A DNA stretch of 64,000 nucleotides from Pseudomonas cyclaminis (lineage in GTDB: Bacteria; Pseudomonadota; Gammaproteobacteria; Pseudomonadales; Pseudomonadaceae). A model generated the notes under the pieces. That model searched no databases and had not been told where the DNA came from. It worked only from the letters and a program-made list of their open reading frames with translations. The stretch covers positions 1 to 64,000 of the forward strand of contig NZ_JADDUM010000027.1 of the NCBI RefSeq assembly GCF_015163715.1, given 5' to 3'. Shown in pieces: positions 1 to 10,531 of this stretch (its first letter is position 1; each line of letters opens with the position of its first letter). The translations under genes and the position numbers were made by a program.

Positions 1-21
1 CAAGCCCGCTCACTACAACTG

Positions 22-1403
<1,382 letters not shown>

Positions 1404-1407
<4 letters not shown>

Positions 1408-2078
1408 TGGCGCGCTTCCAGCACGTAACCCACGCCGCGAATGGTATGGATCAACTTGACCTCGCTCTGGTCATCGACCTTGCCGCGCAGGCGGCTGATG
1501 GAAACTTCCACCACATTGGTGTCGCAATCGAAGTTCATGTCCCACACCAGGGAAATGATCTGCGTGCGGGTCATCACTTCGCCGGTCTGGCGCATCAACA
1601 CATGCAGCAGGGCGAACTCCTTGGTGGTCAGGTCGATGCGCCGGTTGCCGCGATAGGCACGATGCCGACGCGGGTCCAACTCCAGGTCCGAGACGCGCAG
1701 CACCTCCGGCAGCGGGATATGTTCACTGCGCCGCAGCAAGGTGCGCACGCGGGCGAGCAACTCTGGAAATTCGAAGGGTTTGACCAGGTAGTCGTCGGCG
1801 CCCATGTCCAGGCCCTTGATCTTGTCGGCCAGGCGTCCGCGCGCGGTCAGCATCATCACGCGCTGGTTGCCCTCGCGGCGCAGTTGCTCCAACACGTCCC
1901 AGCCATCGGTGTTGGGCAGGTTGACGTCGAGGATCACCAGTTCATAAGTGTTTTGCCTGGCCAGGTGCAGACCGTCGATGCCGCTGGCGGCGCAGTCGAC
2001 GACGTAACCGCTTTCGGTCAGGCCTTGCTGCAAGTAATCAGCGGTTTTCTGCTCGTCCTCAACCACAAGGATACGCAT
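1404..2078 (-). CDS. Heavy-metal-type response regulator (OmpR/PhoB family)
   Basis: DNA-binding response regulator, 224 aa, partner of the adjacent kinase. The N-terminal receiver has the acidic pair in VVEDE, phospho-acceptor Asp51 (VILDVNLP) and the conserved Lys in LVKPFEFPELLARV. The C-terminal half is an OmpR-type winged helix (TTKEFALLHVLMRQ, ending IHTIRGVGYVLE). It resembles CopR/CusR/CzcR regulators. In P. aeruginosa CzcR and CopR also repress oprD; an OprD-family porin lies next to this pair here, so a regulatory link is plausible but inferred only from position. Confidence 0.93.
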
Positions 2079-2219
2079 GGGGATTTACCTTCAAGGAAAC
2101 GAAAGGAGATGGCCTCATAGAAGTTCTGAGGAATCTGTAGGAAAACTCTGAAGCCTGAAGTAGCTTTAGGGTCAAGGCAGGTCAGGCTACTGCGACGATT
2201 CGTCGCTGGATACGCGCAC

Positions 2220-2244
2220 AAAAAAAACGCCCCAACCGGGGCGT
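2220..2244 (-). terminator. Rho-independent terminator downstream of the OprD-family gene
   Basis: Read on the minus strand, a perfect 7-bp stem (ACGCCCC with GGGGCGT, 4-base loop) is followed by a run of eight T. It lies about 175 bp past the stop of the porin gene, in the 340-bp gap before the response regulator, and would stop leftward transcription. Confidence 0.8.
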
Positions 2245-2418
2245 AAAAATTCATCTCTGTTCCAAAGGAGCTACACAAAAGCTGCAGAGATGAAGTGTGT
2301 TCGATGTGCAGTATAAAAAGTGCAACTTAACGAGAAGGTGAGGCCGATATTACAGTTCTGACAGACTTCAACTTGTTAAGAGATGTACGGCATTGGCAAG
2401 TGAATGTAAGTGGACCGC

Positions 2419-3738
2419 CTAAAGCACGGCCAACGGATACTCGACAATCACGCGAACTTCTTCCAGGTCCGACTCGAATGCACTTGAACGCACGGTGGCC
2501 TGGCGCAGCCTGAGGGATAGATCTTTCAAGTTGCCACTTTGCACCACATATTTGGCTTCGATATCGCGCTCCCAGCGGCGTTGATCGGTAAGCGGGTCGC
2601 CGGCCCCGTCGCGGCGCATGTACACCGCGTTGGCGTTGCTGTAATCGGCGCCGGTGCCTTTGGCGTAGCGGGTCATGAACGACAGGCCGGGGATGCCGAA
2701 GGCTTGCATGTCCAGGTCATAGCGGACCATCCACGAGCGTTCCTTGGGCGAGTTGAAGTCGCTGTACTGGATCGAGTTGTTGAGGAAGATCGAGTCCGAG
2801 TTGCGCAGGTAGTCGAAGTCGTCATTGCCGTTGTTGCGTTGATGGGAAACGGCCAGGCTGTGGGCGCCGACCTTCACGCCGAGCCGGGCGCTCCAGATGG
2901 TGTTGTCGAATTCACCGAGCAGTTTTTTACCTTCGTCCACTGCCTTGTAGACGTTGATGTCACCGAACAACGAGACGTCGTCGCTCAGCGGGTAACTGGC
3001 GGCGCTGCCGGCGTAATACTGGTTCCACGCGTCCTTGAGGCGGCTGCTGTACAGGCTCAGGCTGAGGTGTTTGTTGAGCTGGTAATCGCCGCCGCCATAG
3101 GCGATCCAGGGCGAGTCGACGGGGCCTGCGTAAAACGTGGCGAAGCCTTTGTTCATGCCGCTTTGGGTCGGTTGGCTCATGCCGTCCAGGCGCCCGCCCT
3201 GCAAGGTCAGCCCTTCCAGGCTGGTGTTCTGTAAGGTCACGCCGCGAAAACTTTCCGGCAATACGCGTGAATCGCCGTAGGCCACTACCGGTGTGAGCGG
3301 GAACACGTCGCCGGCCTTGATCACCGTGTCCAATACGCGCAGTTTCGCTGCGCCGCCGACTTTGCTGTAGCTGTCTTCGGGATGGTTGTTGCTGTCCACC
3401 GGCATGACCCCGAACGAGCCCTTGCCGCCGCTGCGACCGGTGCCCGAGTCGAGCTTCACGCCGACCATGGCAAACGCGTCCAGGCCAAACCCCACGGTGC
3501 CTTGGGTAAAGCCGGACTCGAATTTACCGATCAATCCCTGGGCCCAGGCCTCGGAATAGCCATTGCCGGTTGGGCTGGACTGGCCCTTGCGGTCGTCCCG
3601 ATTGAAGTAAAAATTGCGTGCGAGCACATTGATGCTGCTGCCTTCGATAAACCCTTCGGCCTTGTCTTCCACGGCCACAGCGGCCAGGGGCAGCGCGGCG
3701 CACAGTGAAAGGGGAAGGCTGTAATAACGGATATGCAT
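2419..3738 (-). CDS. OprD-family outer membrane porin
   Basis: Substrate-specific outer membrane porin of the OprD family (basic amino acids, peptides or carboxylates; specificity not readable), 439 aa, the usual size. The start MHIRYYSLPLSLC is chosen over an in-frame start 38 codons upstream because GAGGAGCG lies 7 bases before it and it opens a normal Sec signal peptide (cut near LAAVAVED). Family hallmarks follow: FIEGSSINVLARNFYFNRD at the mature N-terminus, GFTQGTVGFGLDAFAM, a long series of amphipathic beta strands, and a C-terminal strand ending VRVIVEYPLAVL. It lies beside a metal-type two-component pair of the kind that controls oprD in P. aeruginosa. Confidence 0.93.
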   Translation of the reverse strand: MHIRYYSLPLSLCAALPLAAVAVEDKAEGFIEGSSINVLARNFYFNRDDRKGQSSPTGNGYSEAWAQGLIGKFESGFTQGTVGFGLDAFAMVGVKLDSGTGRSGGKGSFGVMPVDSNNHPEDSYSKVGGAAKLRVLDTVIKAGDVFPLTPVVAYGDSRVLPESFRGVTLQNTSLEGLTLQGGRLDGMSQPTQSGMNKGFATFYAGPVDSPWIAYGGGDYQLNKHLSLSLYSSRLKDAWNQYYAGSAASYPLSDDVSLFGDINVYKAVDEGKKLLGEFDNTIWSARLGVKVGAHSLAVSHQRNNGNDDFDYLRNSDSIFLNNSIQYSDFNSPKERSWMVRYDLDMQAFGIPGLSFMTRYAKGTGADYSNANAVYMRRDGAGDPLTDQRRWERDIEAKYVVQSGNLKDLSLRLRQATVRSSAFESDLEEVRVIVEYPLAVL

Positions 3739-3963
3739 GTTTCGCTCCTCGGTATTGGCAGTGATCAGCTTCTTATGGAGGTGGGCGTTCTTATTGATCT
3801 GGCCCGGGCTGATAGTTGCAAACCGTGGATAACGATCAGGTGGCTTGAACATTACAATTCTGGAAACTCACCGGCATCTAACAAATAAGTAATGTTCTGG
3901 TGAACCTCGTGACAGGGTGGGGTGGTTAGTCTCGGCACTGAACTTTCAGACGAGGAATTAACC

Positions 3964-4296
3964 ATGAACGTTTATCGCATTGGCCTGGGTGTATTGATTG
4001 CAACGTTGTCATTGGGAGCGCTGGCCGAAAACGGCGGTGATCGCACCTTTGCCCTGATGATGGAGCGCAATGAAAAGGCCATGGCCGCCTATGCCGAAAA
4101 GCAGGGCAAGCCGGCGCCTCAGGTGCAGGTGTATCGCTATGGCATGGACCTGGACATTGCCAAGGTGGTTAGTGTCACGCCGCCGATCCGCGCCTGTAAC
4201 CCGGTGCCGTCACGCATGACCTATGAAGACTCCAGCGGAGCCCTTAATACATTGGAGTATCAAGTCATGGGCGTGTGTCGAAATAACGGCGGTTAA
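3964..4296 (+). CDS. DUF2790 small secreted protein
   Basis: Small exported protein, 110 aa, function unknown. The start at 3964 is chosen because GAGGAATTAACC precedes it and it gives a clean signal peptide (MNVYRIGLGVLIATLSLGALAEN). The mature part has the DUF2790 pattern: a VQVYRYGMDLDIAKVVSVT stretch, two cysteines (RACNPV and MGVCRNN, possibly disulfide-bonded), and a DSSGALNTLEYQVMG strand. Small proteins of this type often sit near metal two-component systems in Pseudomonas, as here, which fits a periplasmic metal-stress role, but that is inference. Confidence 0.8.
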   Translation: MNVYRIGLGVLIATLSLGALAENGGDRTFALMMERNEKAMAAYAEKQGKPAPQVQVYRYGMDLDIAKVVSVTPPIRACNPVPSRMTYEDSSGALNTLEYQVMGVCRNNGG

Positions 4297-4402
4297 TGGC
4301 GTCAAAAAAAAGAGTCCGGTGTGGCACTGAAGTACGCTTCAGAAAAGTCCCTCAGGGCCGATGCAGGTCAGATCACTCTCTCCAATTGACCATCGGTGCC
4401 TA

Positions 4403-5722
4403 ATGTTCAACACCCGTTTGAAGCAGGAGCTTTCGGCTCTTCGCGAAGAATTGTCCAGCTTGCAGCAGGTCAAGGAGAGCCTGGAAAGCGAAATGTTGTG
4501 CCTGACGCTGGACGCCGATGGCCGGGTGGAATGGGCGAATGCCAATTTCCTGCAGGAACTGTCCTATCAGTCGAGCAACATTGTGGGTCGCCCTATTGAA
4601 GACTTGGTGCCCGTCCATGTGCGCCGGGATCAGTTCCAGCAGCGCTTCAACAATGCCCTGCGGCGCGGCGAGCATTTCGCCGGGACCGTGCGGCTGATGT
4701 GCGGTAATGGCCAGGAAGTGTGGCTGCGCTCAATCGTGCAGCCGGTGCGCAGTTCCGATGGGCGCGTCAGGCACTTTTCGATTTACTCCAGCGACCTTAC
4801 CCGCACCATCGAAGCGTCACGCGAGCATGAAAACCTGATCGCCGCGCTGGTACGCTCCACCGCCGTGATCGAGTTCGACCTGGGCGGCCATGTGCTCACC
4901 GCGAACGATCGCTTTCTCGCCGGCATGGGGTACAGCCTGGCGCAGATCAAGGGCAAACATCACCGTATGTTCTGTGAGCCGCAGGAATACAACAGCGACG
5001 AATACCAGAGCTTCTGGAAGCGACTGAACAACGGTGAGTTCGTCGCATCGCGTTTCAAACGTGTGGACAGCCGTGGCCAGGTGGTGTGGTTGGAAGCCAC
5101 CTACAACCCAGTGCTGGACGCCAACGAGCGGCTGTACAAAGTGGTCAAGTTCGCTACGGTGATCACCGATCAGGTCAACCGTGAACAGACGGTGGCCGAC
5201 GCCGCGAACATCGCTTACAGCACCTCGCTGCAAACCGACAGCAGCGCCCAGCGCGGCACCACGGTGGTGACCCAGGCGGTCGAGGTGATGCGCGACCTGG
5301 CCACGCATATGCAACAGGCCGGTGAAGGCATCGAGGCGCTGAATGCGCAATCCCAAGTCATCGGCACCATCGTCAAAACCATCAGCGGCATCGCCGAGCA
5401 GACCAACTTGCTGGCGCTTAACGCGGCCATCGAGGCGGCGCGTGCCGGCGAGCAGGGTCGCGGTTTTGCGGTAGTGGCCGATGAGGTGCGCCAACTGGCG
5501 TCACGTACCAGCAAAGCCACCGAGGAAATTGTCGGCGTGGTGCGTCAGAACCAGGACATGGCCCGCGACGCCGTGGCGCTGATGACCGACGGCCGCCTGC
5601 AAGCCGAGCAGGGCCTGGCCCTGGCGGCGGAGGCGGGTACTGTGATCGTGGAAATCCAGGACGGCGCCCAGAAGGTGGTCAGCGCCGTAGGGCAATTCGC
5701 AAACAAGCTATCTTCCGGGTGA
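4403..5722 (+). CDS. Soluble PAS-PAS methyl-accepting chemotaxis protein
   Basis: Cytoplasmic chemoreceptor, 439 aa from the start [17 protein letters not shown] (14 codons inside the longest frame). A short coiled N-terminus leads into two PAS domains at about residues 25-130 and 145-255; the second has [25 protein letters not shown] and the C-terminal PAC-like part [11 protein letters not shown]. The rest is an MCP signalling domain with the conserved hairpin tip [19 protein letters not shown] and [18 protein letters not shown]. No transmembrane helix is present. The arrangement is like BdlA of P. aeruginosa (biofilm dispersal) and Aer-like PAS receptors; the input signal (redox, haem, flavin) cannot be told. 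Confidence 0.9.
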   Translation: MFNTRLKQELSALREELSSLQQVKESLESEMLCLTLDADGRVEWANANFLQELSYQSSNIVGRPIEDLVPVHVRRDQFQQRFNNALRRGEHFAGTVRLMCGNGQEVWLRSIVQPVRSSDGRVRHFSIYSSDLTRTIEASREHENLIAALVRSTAVIEFDLGGHVLTANDRFLAGMGYSLAQIKGKHHRMFCEPQEYNSDEYQSFWKRLNNGEFVASRFKRVDSRGQVVWLEATYNPVLDANERLYKVVKFATVITDQVNREQTVADAANIAYSTSLQTDSSAQRGTTVVTQAVEVMRDLATHMQQAGEGIEALNAQSQVIGTIVKTISGIAEQTNLLALNAAIEAARAGEQGRGFAVVADEVRQLASRTSKATEEIVGVVRQNQDMARDAVALMTDGRLQAEQGLALAAEAGTVIVEIQDGAQKVVSAVGQFANKLSSG

Positions 5723-5827
5723 TCGGAGATCAACTGCAAGCGGTCAGCCTAAAACCCAAGGGCGCACCCGATCTCTGAAACAACATCAGGCAAATGTGCG
5801 GGTGGGCGTGCATTTCAAGTCGCTGAC

Positions 5828-6637
5828 TCAGCGCCCCAGCATCTTCACCCAGCGCGACGGCGGCATGCCGTAGGTACTGCGAAACTGCCGGGTCATGTGA
5901 CTCTGGTCGGTGAATCCGGCGGTCAAGGCCGCATCGACCAATGAACGCCCTTGGGCCAGCAGGCTGCGCACCAGGTCCAGGCGGCGCATGGTCAGGTAGC
6001 GATAGGGGCTGGTGCCGAACAGCACACGAAAATCCCGCGACAACGCCCAGCGGTCACGGCCGGCGTGGTCGGCCATTTCATCCAGGGTGATGCTGCGGCC
6101 CAGGGCGCTGTGGATAAACTCCCGGGCGCGTTCGGCGGCCACGTAATCGAAGGCCTTGCGGCTGACGATGGCCCCAGCGGCATTGCTCAGTGCATGGGCC
6201 AGGTCGAACATCGCATCCTGTTCCTGCAACGGGTCAATCGGGTGATCAAGGTTCTGCAGCAGCACTTCGCTGGCGCGGAACAGCCTTGGGTCAGTGGATA
6301 AACCACTGGGGATAAACGGCAGCGGCTTGCCGCCGAGAATCTGCTGGATCAGCGACGGCTCCACGTAAATCATCCGGTACTTGAAACCCTCGTCGCTGCC
6401 GGCGTGGCCGTCGTGGGTCTCATCGGGATGGAGCACCATGGTTGTGCCGGGCAGGCTGTGGATCATGTCGCCGCGATAGTGAAAGCTCTGCACACCCGAC
6501 AAGGTTCGCCCGATGGCGTAGGTGTCATGGCGATGGGGGTCGAACGCAAAGCCCGCAAAGTACGCCTCGATACGGTCCAGGCCGCTGGCGTGCGGGGCGC
6601 GGTGCAGCCAGTCGAAGTTGGGGGTCGGTTTGCCCAT
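5828..6637 (-). CDS. AraC-family transcriptional regulator
   Basis: Transcriptional regulator, 269 aa. The N-terminal AraC-type ligand-binding cupin includes FDPHRHDTYAIGRTLSGVQSF and PDETHDG. The C-terminal double helix-turn-helix is at about residues 165-265 (ITLDEMADHAGRDRWALSRDFRVLFGTSPYRYL, then LVDAALTAGFTDQSHMTRQFR). It is divergent from a LysE-type exporter gene 137 bp away, a common pairing in which the regulator controls the exporter. The inducer is unknown. Confidence 0.9.
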   Translation of the reverse strand: MGKPTPNFDWLHRAPHASGLDRIEAYFAGFAFDPHRHDTYAIGRTLSGVQSFHYRGDMIHSLPGTTMVLHPDETHDGHAGSDEGFKYRMIYVEPSLIQQILGGKPLPFIPSGLSTDPRLFRASEVLLQNLDHPIDPLQEQDAMFDLAHALSNAAGAIVSRKAFDYVAAERAREFIHSALGRSITLDEMADHAGRDRWALSRDFRVLFGTSPYRYLTMRRLDLVRSLLAQGRSLVDAALTAGFTDQSHMTRQFRSTYGMPPSRWVKMLGR

Positions 6638-6773
6638 GGTGGCTTGTCACAAAAAGAGAGGGAATTACGTTAACTCAGTCTGCATCGCCTGTCTGCCGGG
6701 GTCTTGTACGATTGTGCAGGCGACGGGGGCGGCCTATGCTGCTGGCTCGTGATTGCCCTGATGGAGCGCCCGC

Positions 6774-7412
6774 ATGGAAGTTCTCAACCCCGCCTACGTG
6801 GCGCCCCTGGCCTCGCTGGCCATGCTGTGGACGGTGGCGGTGGTGACACCCGGGCCCAATTTTTTCAACACGGCACAGTTGGCTGCCAGCTGTTCGCGCC
6901 GCCATGGCGTGGTGGCTTCCGCGGGTGTGTCCACCGGCACCATCATGTGGGGGCTGGCGGGTGGCCTGGGCATCAAGTCGCTGTTTACCGCTGCGCCCAT
7001 GTTGTACCTGGCGTTCAAGATCATTGGCGGCTGCTACCTGATTTACCTGGGTTTGAAACTGTTCAAGCGCTCGGCACCGGCCATGGGCCGTCACCTGTTG
7101 CCGGAAGATGCGCAACGTTCGCTGTTTTCCGCCTGGCGCCTGGGGTTATTGGGCAATCTGTCCAATCCCAAGGCCGCATTGTTCGTCGCCACCATCTTCG
7201 CCTCCACCATGCCGCCGTCACCGTCACCGATGCTGCTGACCCTGGCGGTCATCACCATGGCTACCCTGTCGTTCAGTTGGTATTCCTGCGTGGCGCTGGT
7301 GTTTTCCAGTGCACATATGGCCAGTCTCTACAGTCGCTCACGCAAATGGCTCGATCGTTTTGCCGGCGGTTGCTACGTGTTGTTCGGCGCACATCTGGTA
7401 GCAAATCGCTGA
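6774..7412 (+). CDS. LysE/RhtB-family amino-acid exporter
   Basis: Inner-membrane exporter, 212 aa, about six transmembrane helices. The family signature is in the first third: TPGPNFFNTAQLAA, followed by GVSTGTIMWGLAGGLG and LIYLGLKLF; RLGLLGNLSNPKAALFVATIF is the typical second half. GGAG is 9 bases before the ATG. Members export amino acids or homoserine lactones and similar small molecules; the substrate here is not known. The divergent AraC regulator is its likely controller. Confidence 0.9.
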   Translation: MEVLNPAYVAPLASLAMLWTVAVVTPGPNFFNTAQLAASCSRRHGVVASAGVSTGTIMWGLAGGLGIKSLFTAAPMLYLAFKIIGGCYLIYLGLKLFKRSAPAMGRHLLPEDAQRSLFSAWRLGLLGNLSNPKAALFVATIFASTMPPSPSPMLLTLAVITMATLSFSWYSCVALVFSSAHMASLYSRSRKWLDRFAGGCYVLFGAHLVANR

Positions 7413-7456
7413 CGGCCCGTGGTAAGAAGCCTGACGTTTATTTGTGAGGTCGGGTC

Positions 7457-8551
7457 ATGAGCAAGCTGCGGGTCGGTATTATTTTTGGGGGCCGTTCGGC
7501 TGAACACGAAGTGTCGTTGCAGTCGGCGCGCAATATCGTCGATGCGCTGGACCGTTCGCGCTTCGAGCCCGTCCTGATCGGCATCGACAAGGCTGGTCAT
7601 TGGCACCTCAACGACACCTCGAACTTCCTGATCAACCAGGAAAACCCGGCGCTCATCGCCCTCAACCAATCCAACCGCGAACTGGCGGTGGTGCCCGGCA
7701 AAGCCAGCCAGCAAGTGGTGGAAACCTCGGGCAACGGCCTGCTGGCACACATTGATGTGATCTTCCCCATCGTCCACGGCTCCCTCGGCGAAGATGGCTG
7801 CCTGCAAGGCCTGCTGCGCATGGCTGACCTGCCTTTCGTCGGCTCCGACGTGCTCGGTTCGGCGGTGTGCATGGACAAGGACATCAGCAAGCGCCTGCTG
7901 CGCGACGCCGGCATTGCGGTGACGCCGTTCATTACCCTGACCCGCAGCAACGCTGCGCGCACTTCCTTCGAAACGGCGCTGAATAAACTCGGCCTGCCGA
8001 TGTTCGTCAAACCGGCCAACCAGGGTTCGTCGGTGGGCGTGAGCAAAGTGGCTAATGAAGCCGAATACCACGCGGCGGTTGAGCTGGCCTTGGGTTTTGA
8101 TGAAAAAGTGCTGGTCGAATCGGCCGTGCAAGGCCGTGAAATCGAATGTGCCGTCCTCGGCAATGAGCACCCCATCGCCAGCGGTTGCGGCGAGATTGTC
8201 GTGAGCAGCGGTTTCTATTCCTACGACAGCAAATACATCGACGACCAGGCGGCCCAGGTGGTGGTGCCGGCGGTGATCAGTCCCGAGGCCAGCGAGCGGA
8301 TCCGCCAATTGGCCATCGAAGCGTTTGAGGTATTGGGCTGCTCGGGCCTGGCGCGCGTCGACGTGTTTCTTACGGCAGGCGGGGAAGTGCTGGTCAATGA
8401 AATCAACTCACTGCCAGGCTTCACCCGCATCAGCATGTACCCCAAGCTGTGGCAGGCGGCGGGCATGAGCTACAGCGAGCTGGTAAGCCGCTTGATTGAG
8501 CTGGCGCTGGAGCGGCATGCGGGGCGCAAGGGGCTGAAGATCAGCCGCTGA
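7457..8551 (+). CDS. ddlA: D-alanine--D-alanine ligase A
   Basis: ATP-dependent ligase making D-Ala-D-Ala for peptidoglycan precursors in the cytoplasm, 364 aa. ATP-grasp fold: the N-terminal domain starts [20 protein letters not shown], followed by [44 protein letters not shown], the EIECAVLG strand, and the metal-binding [13 protein letters not shown]. The length and the longer insert region (about residues 60-85) point to the DdlA type rather than the shorter DdlB found in division clusters. It stands alone here, with a GAGGT ribosome site. Confidence 0.95.
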   Translation: MSKLRVGIIFGGRSAEHEVSLQSARNIVDALDRSRFEPVLIGIDKAGHWHLNDTSNFLINQENPALIALNQSNRELAVVPGKASQQVVETSGNGLLAHIDVIFPIVHGSLGEDGCLQGLLRMADLPFVGSDVLGSAVCMDKDISKRLLRDAGIAVTPFITLTRSNAARTSFETALNKLGLPMFVKPANQGSSVGVSKVANEAEYHAAVELALGFDEKVLVESAVQGREIECAVLGNEHPIASGCGEIVVSSGFYSYDSKYIDDQAAQVVVPAVISPEASERIRQLAIEAFEVLGCSGLARVDVFLTAGGEVLVNEINSLPGFTRISMYPKLWQAAGMSYSELVSRLIELALERHAGRKGLKISR

Positions 8552-8588
8552 CTTACCACGCCTCGCCACAGGGGAGGCTGTGTGTTCA

Positions 8589-10419
8589 TCAATCCCCCAG
8601 GGCTTCACCCTCACGCCGAGGATCCGCGCCGCCGCTCAGCGACACCTTGCCCTGAGCATCCCGCGTGCGAACAATCGCCTGCACGCCGCTGGTCATATCA
8701 ATCTCGCTCAGCGCATGGCCTTTGTCCTTCAACGCCTGCTTCACGCCAGGGCTGAACAAACCGGCCTCCAACTCGGTAGCGCCATTGCGGCTGCCGAAGT
8801 TGGGCAGGTTGATGGCGGCCTGTGGGTCGAGCTGCCAATCGAGCATGGCCACCAGGGATTTGCTCACGTATTCGATGATTTGCGAGCCGCCCGGTGAACC
8901 TACCGTGGCCAGCAGCTCACCGCTTTGGCGGTCGAACACCAGCGTCGGCGCCATGGCCGAACGCGGGCGTTTGCCGGGTTGCACGCGGTTGGCGACGGGC
9001 TGGCCGTTTTCTTCGGGGATGAACGAAAAGTCGGTCATCTGGTTGTTGAGCAAAAAGCCCTGGACCATCACATGTGCGCCAAACGCGGCTTCCACGGTGG
9101 TGGTCATCGACACGGCGCCGCCCCAGTCATCCACGGCCACCACTTGCGAGGTGGAGATGCGCAGCGGCGAGCGGTCCGGCGCGTAGGCCACTTGAATGCC
9201 CGCAGGCTGGCCCGGTTTGGCGATGCCCCATGCTGCGTTCACCGATCAACGCGGCGCGTTGGGCCAGGTAGTTCGGCGCGACCAGGCCAGCGACCGGCAC
9301 CGGCGTAAAGTCCGCATCAGCCACATACAGCGCGCGGTCGGCGAAGGCCAGGCGACCGGCTTCGGCGATCAGGTGCACGGCCTCGGGCATTGGCTCAAGC
9401 CCGGCAGGCGAGGCGCTCTTGATCGGCGTCATCGGTGCAATAGCCAGACGCGGATCGCGGGCTTCCAGGGCCTGCAATGTTCCGAGGATCTGCGCGACTG
9501 CAATCCCACCTGACGACGGCGGCGGCATGCCGCAGATTTTCCAGCGTTTGTAGTCGGTACACAGCGGTTCACGCTCCTTGACCGCGTAAGTCTTGAGGTC
9601 GGTCTGGGACAGGCTGCCAGGATTGCGATTGCTCTGTACTTTGCGGGCGATCTCATAGGCAATCGGCCCGTGGTACAACGCGTCCGGCCCCTCTGTGGCG
9701 ATGCGCCTGAACACGGCGGCCAGCGCCGGGTTTTTCAGCAGCGTACCGGCGGCTTTGGGCGTGCCATCGGCATTCAGAAAGTAGGCGGCCATCTCTGGCG
9801 AATGCGCCATAAAGCGGTCTGCTGCGATCAGGCTGTGCAAGCGCGGTGAGATCGTGAAGCCTTGCTCCGACAAGCGAATCGCCGGTTCAAACAGCTTGGC
9901 CCATTGCAGGTGGCCGGTCTTCTTATGGGCCATTTCCAGGGCCCGCAACACACCGGGCGTGCCCACCGAGCGCCCGCCGATCTGCGCGTCGGTGAAGGCC
10001 ATCGGCGTGCCGTCGGCATTGAGGAACAATCGCTGCGTCGCCCCGGCCGGTGCCGTTTCGCGGCCGTCATAGGCGTGCACCTTTTGCCCATCCCACAGCA
10101 TGATGAACGCACCGCCGCCGATGCCGGAGGATTGCGGCTCCACCAAGGTCAACACCGCCTGCATGGCGATCGCCGCATCAATCGCCGAACCGCCTTGGAG
10201 CAACATCTCTCGCCCGGCTTCGGCGGCCAGCGGGTTGGCGGCGGCGGCCATATGCCGTTGCGCGTGTTGCGTGGTCAGGTCGGTGCGATAGCCCGAGCCC
10301 AACTCCGGTGCCGGTGGTTGTTCGTTGACTGGGGTGTGGCAGGCCACAAGGGCCAGGGCTGCGGCGATAACCGACAACCGACGGCGGGAAATCGAAAACA
10401 CGTGCTGAACTCCGTTCAT
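8589..10419 (-). pseudogene. ggt: Gamma-glutamyltransferase, frameshifted
   Basis: Periplasmic gamma-glutamyltranspeptidase (glutathione breakdown), broken into two frames. The N-terminal part starts at 10419 with a lipoprotein-like signal (LALVACHTP) and carries VEPQSSGIGGGAFIML, DGRETAP, GVPG-like GTPGVL, and MPPPSSGGIAVAQILG. The C-terminal part should contain the autoprocessing threonine of the small subunit; SQVVAVDDWGGAVSMTTTVEAAFGAHV is that region. The frame is lost at a run of four C (four G on the coding strand) at 9226-9229: removing one G joins ERSMG to IAKPGQPAG and gives a 609-codon protein of normal length. It is a real mutation or a sequencing error; the catalytic domain is not made as written. 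Confidence 0.88.
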
Positions 10420-10469
10420 TGTGTAAATGATCTGGTTTTCCTGTTGGCCCACTTCGGTTCTGCGCGATT

Positions 10470-10497
10470 GGAACCAATAGTTGTAAATGATCACTAG
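10470..10497 (+). promoter_or_regulatory. Possible hrp box upstream of ropE
   Basis: GGAACC, then 15 bases, then TCACTAG, against the HrpL consensus GGAACC-N15/16-CCACnnA. The first half is perfect; the second has two mismatches. It lies 35 bp before the proposed ropE start, which is somewhat close, and overlaps the ggt-ropE intergenic space. It is weaker than the boxes before rspJ and rspA. Confidence 0.45.
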
Positions 10498-10531
10498 GCC
10501 TCTATGTTTTAGCCTATTCCAGGTTGGTGCT

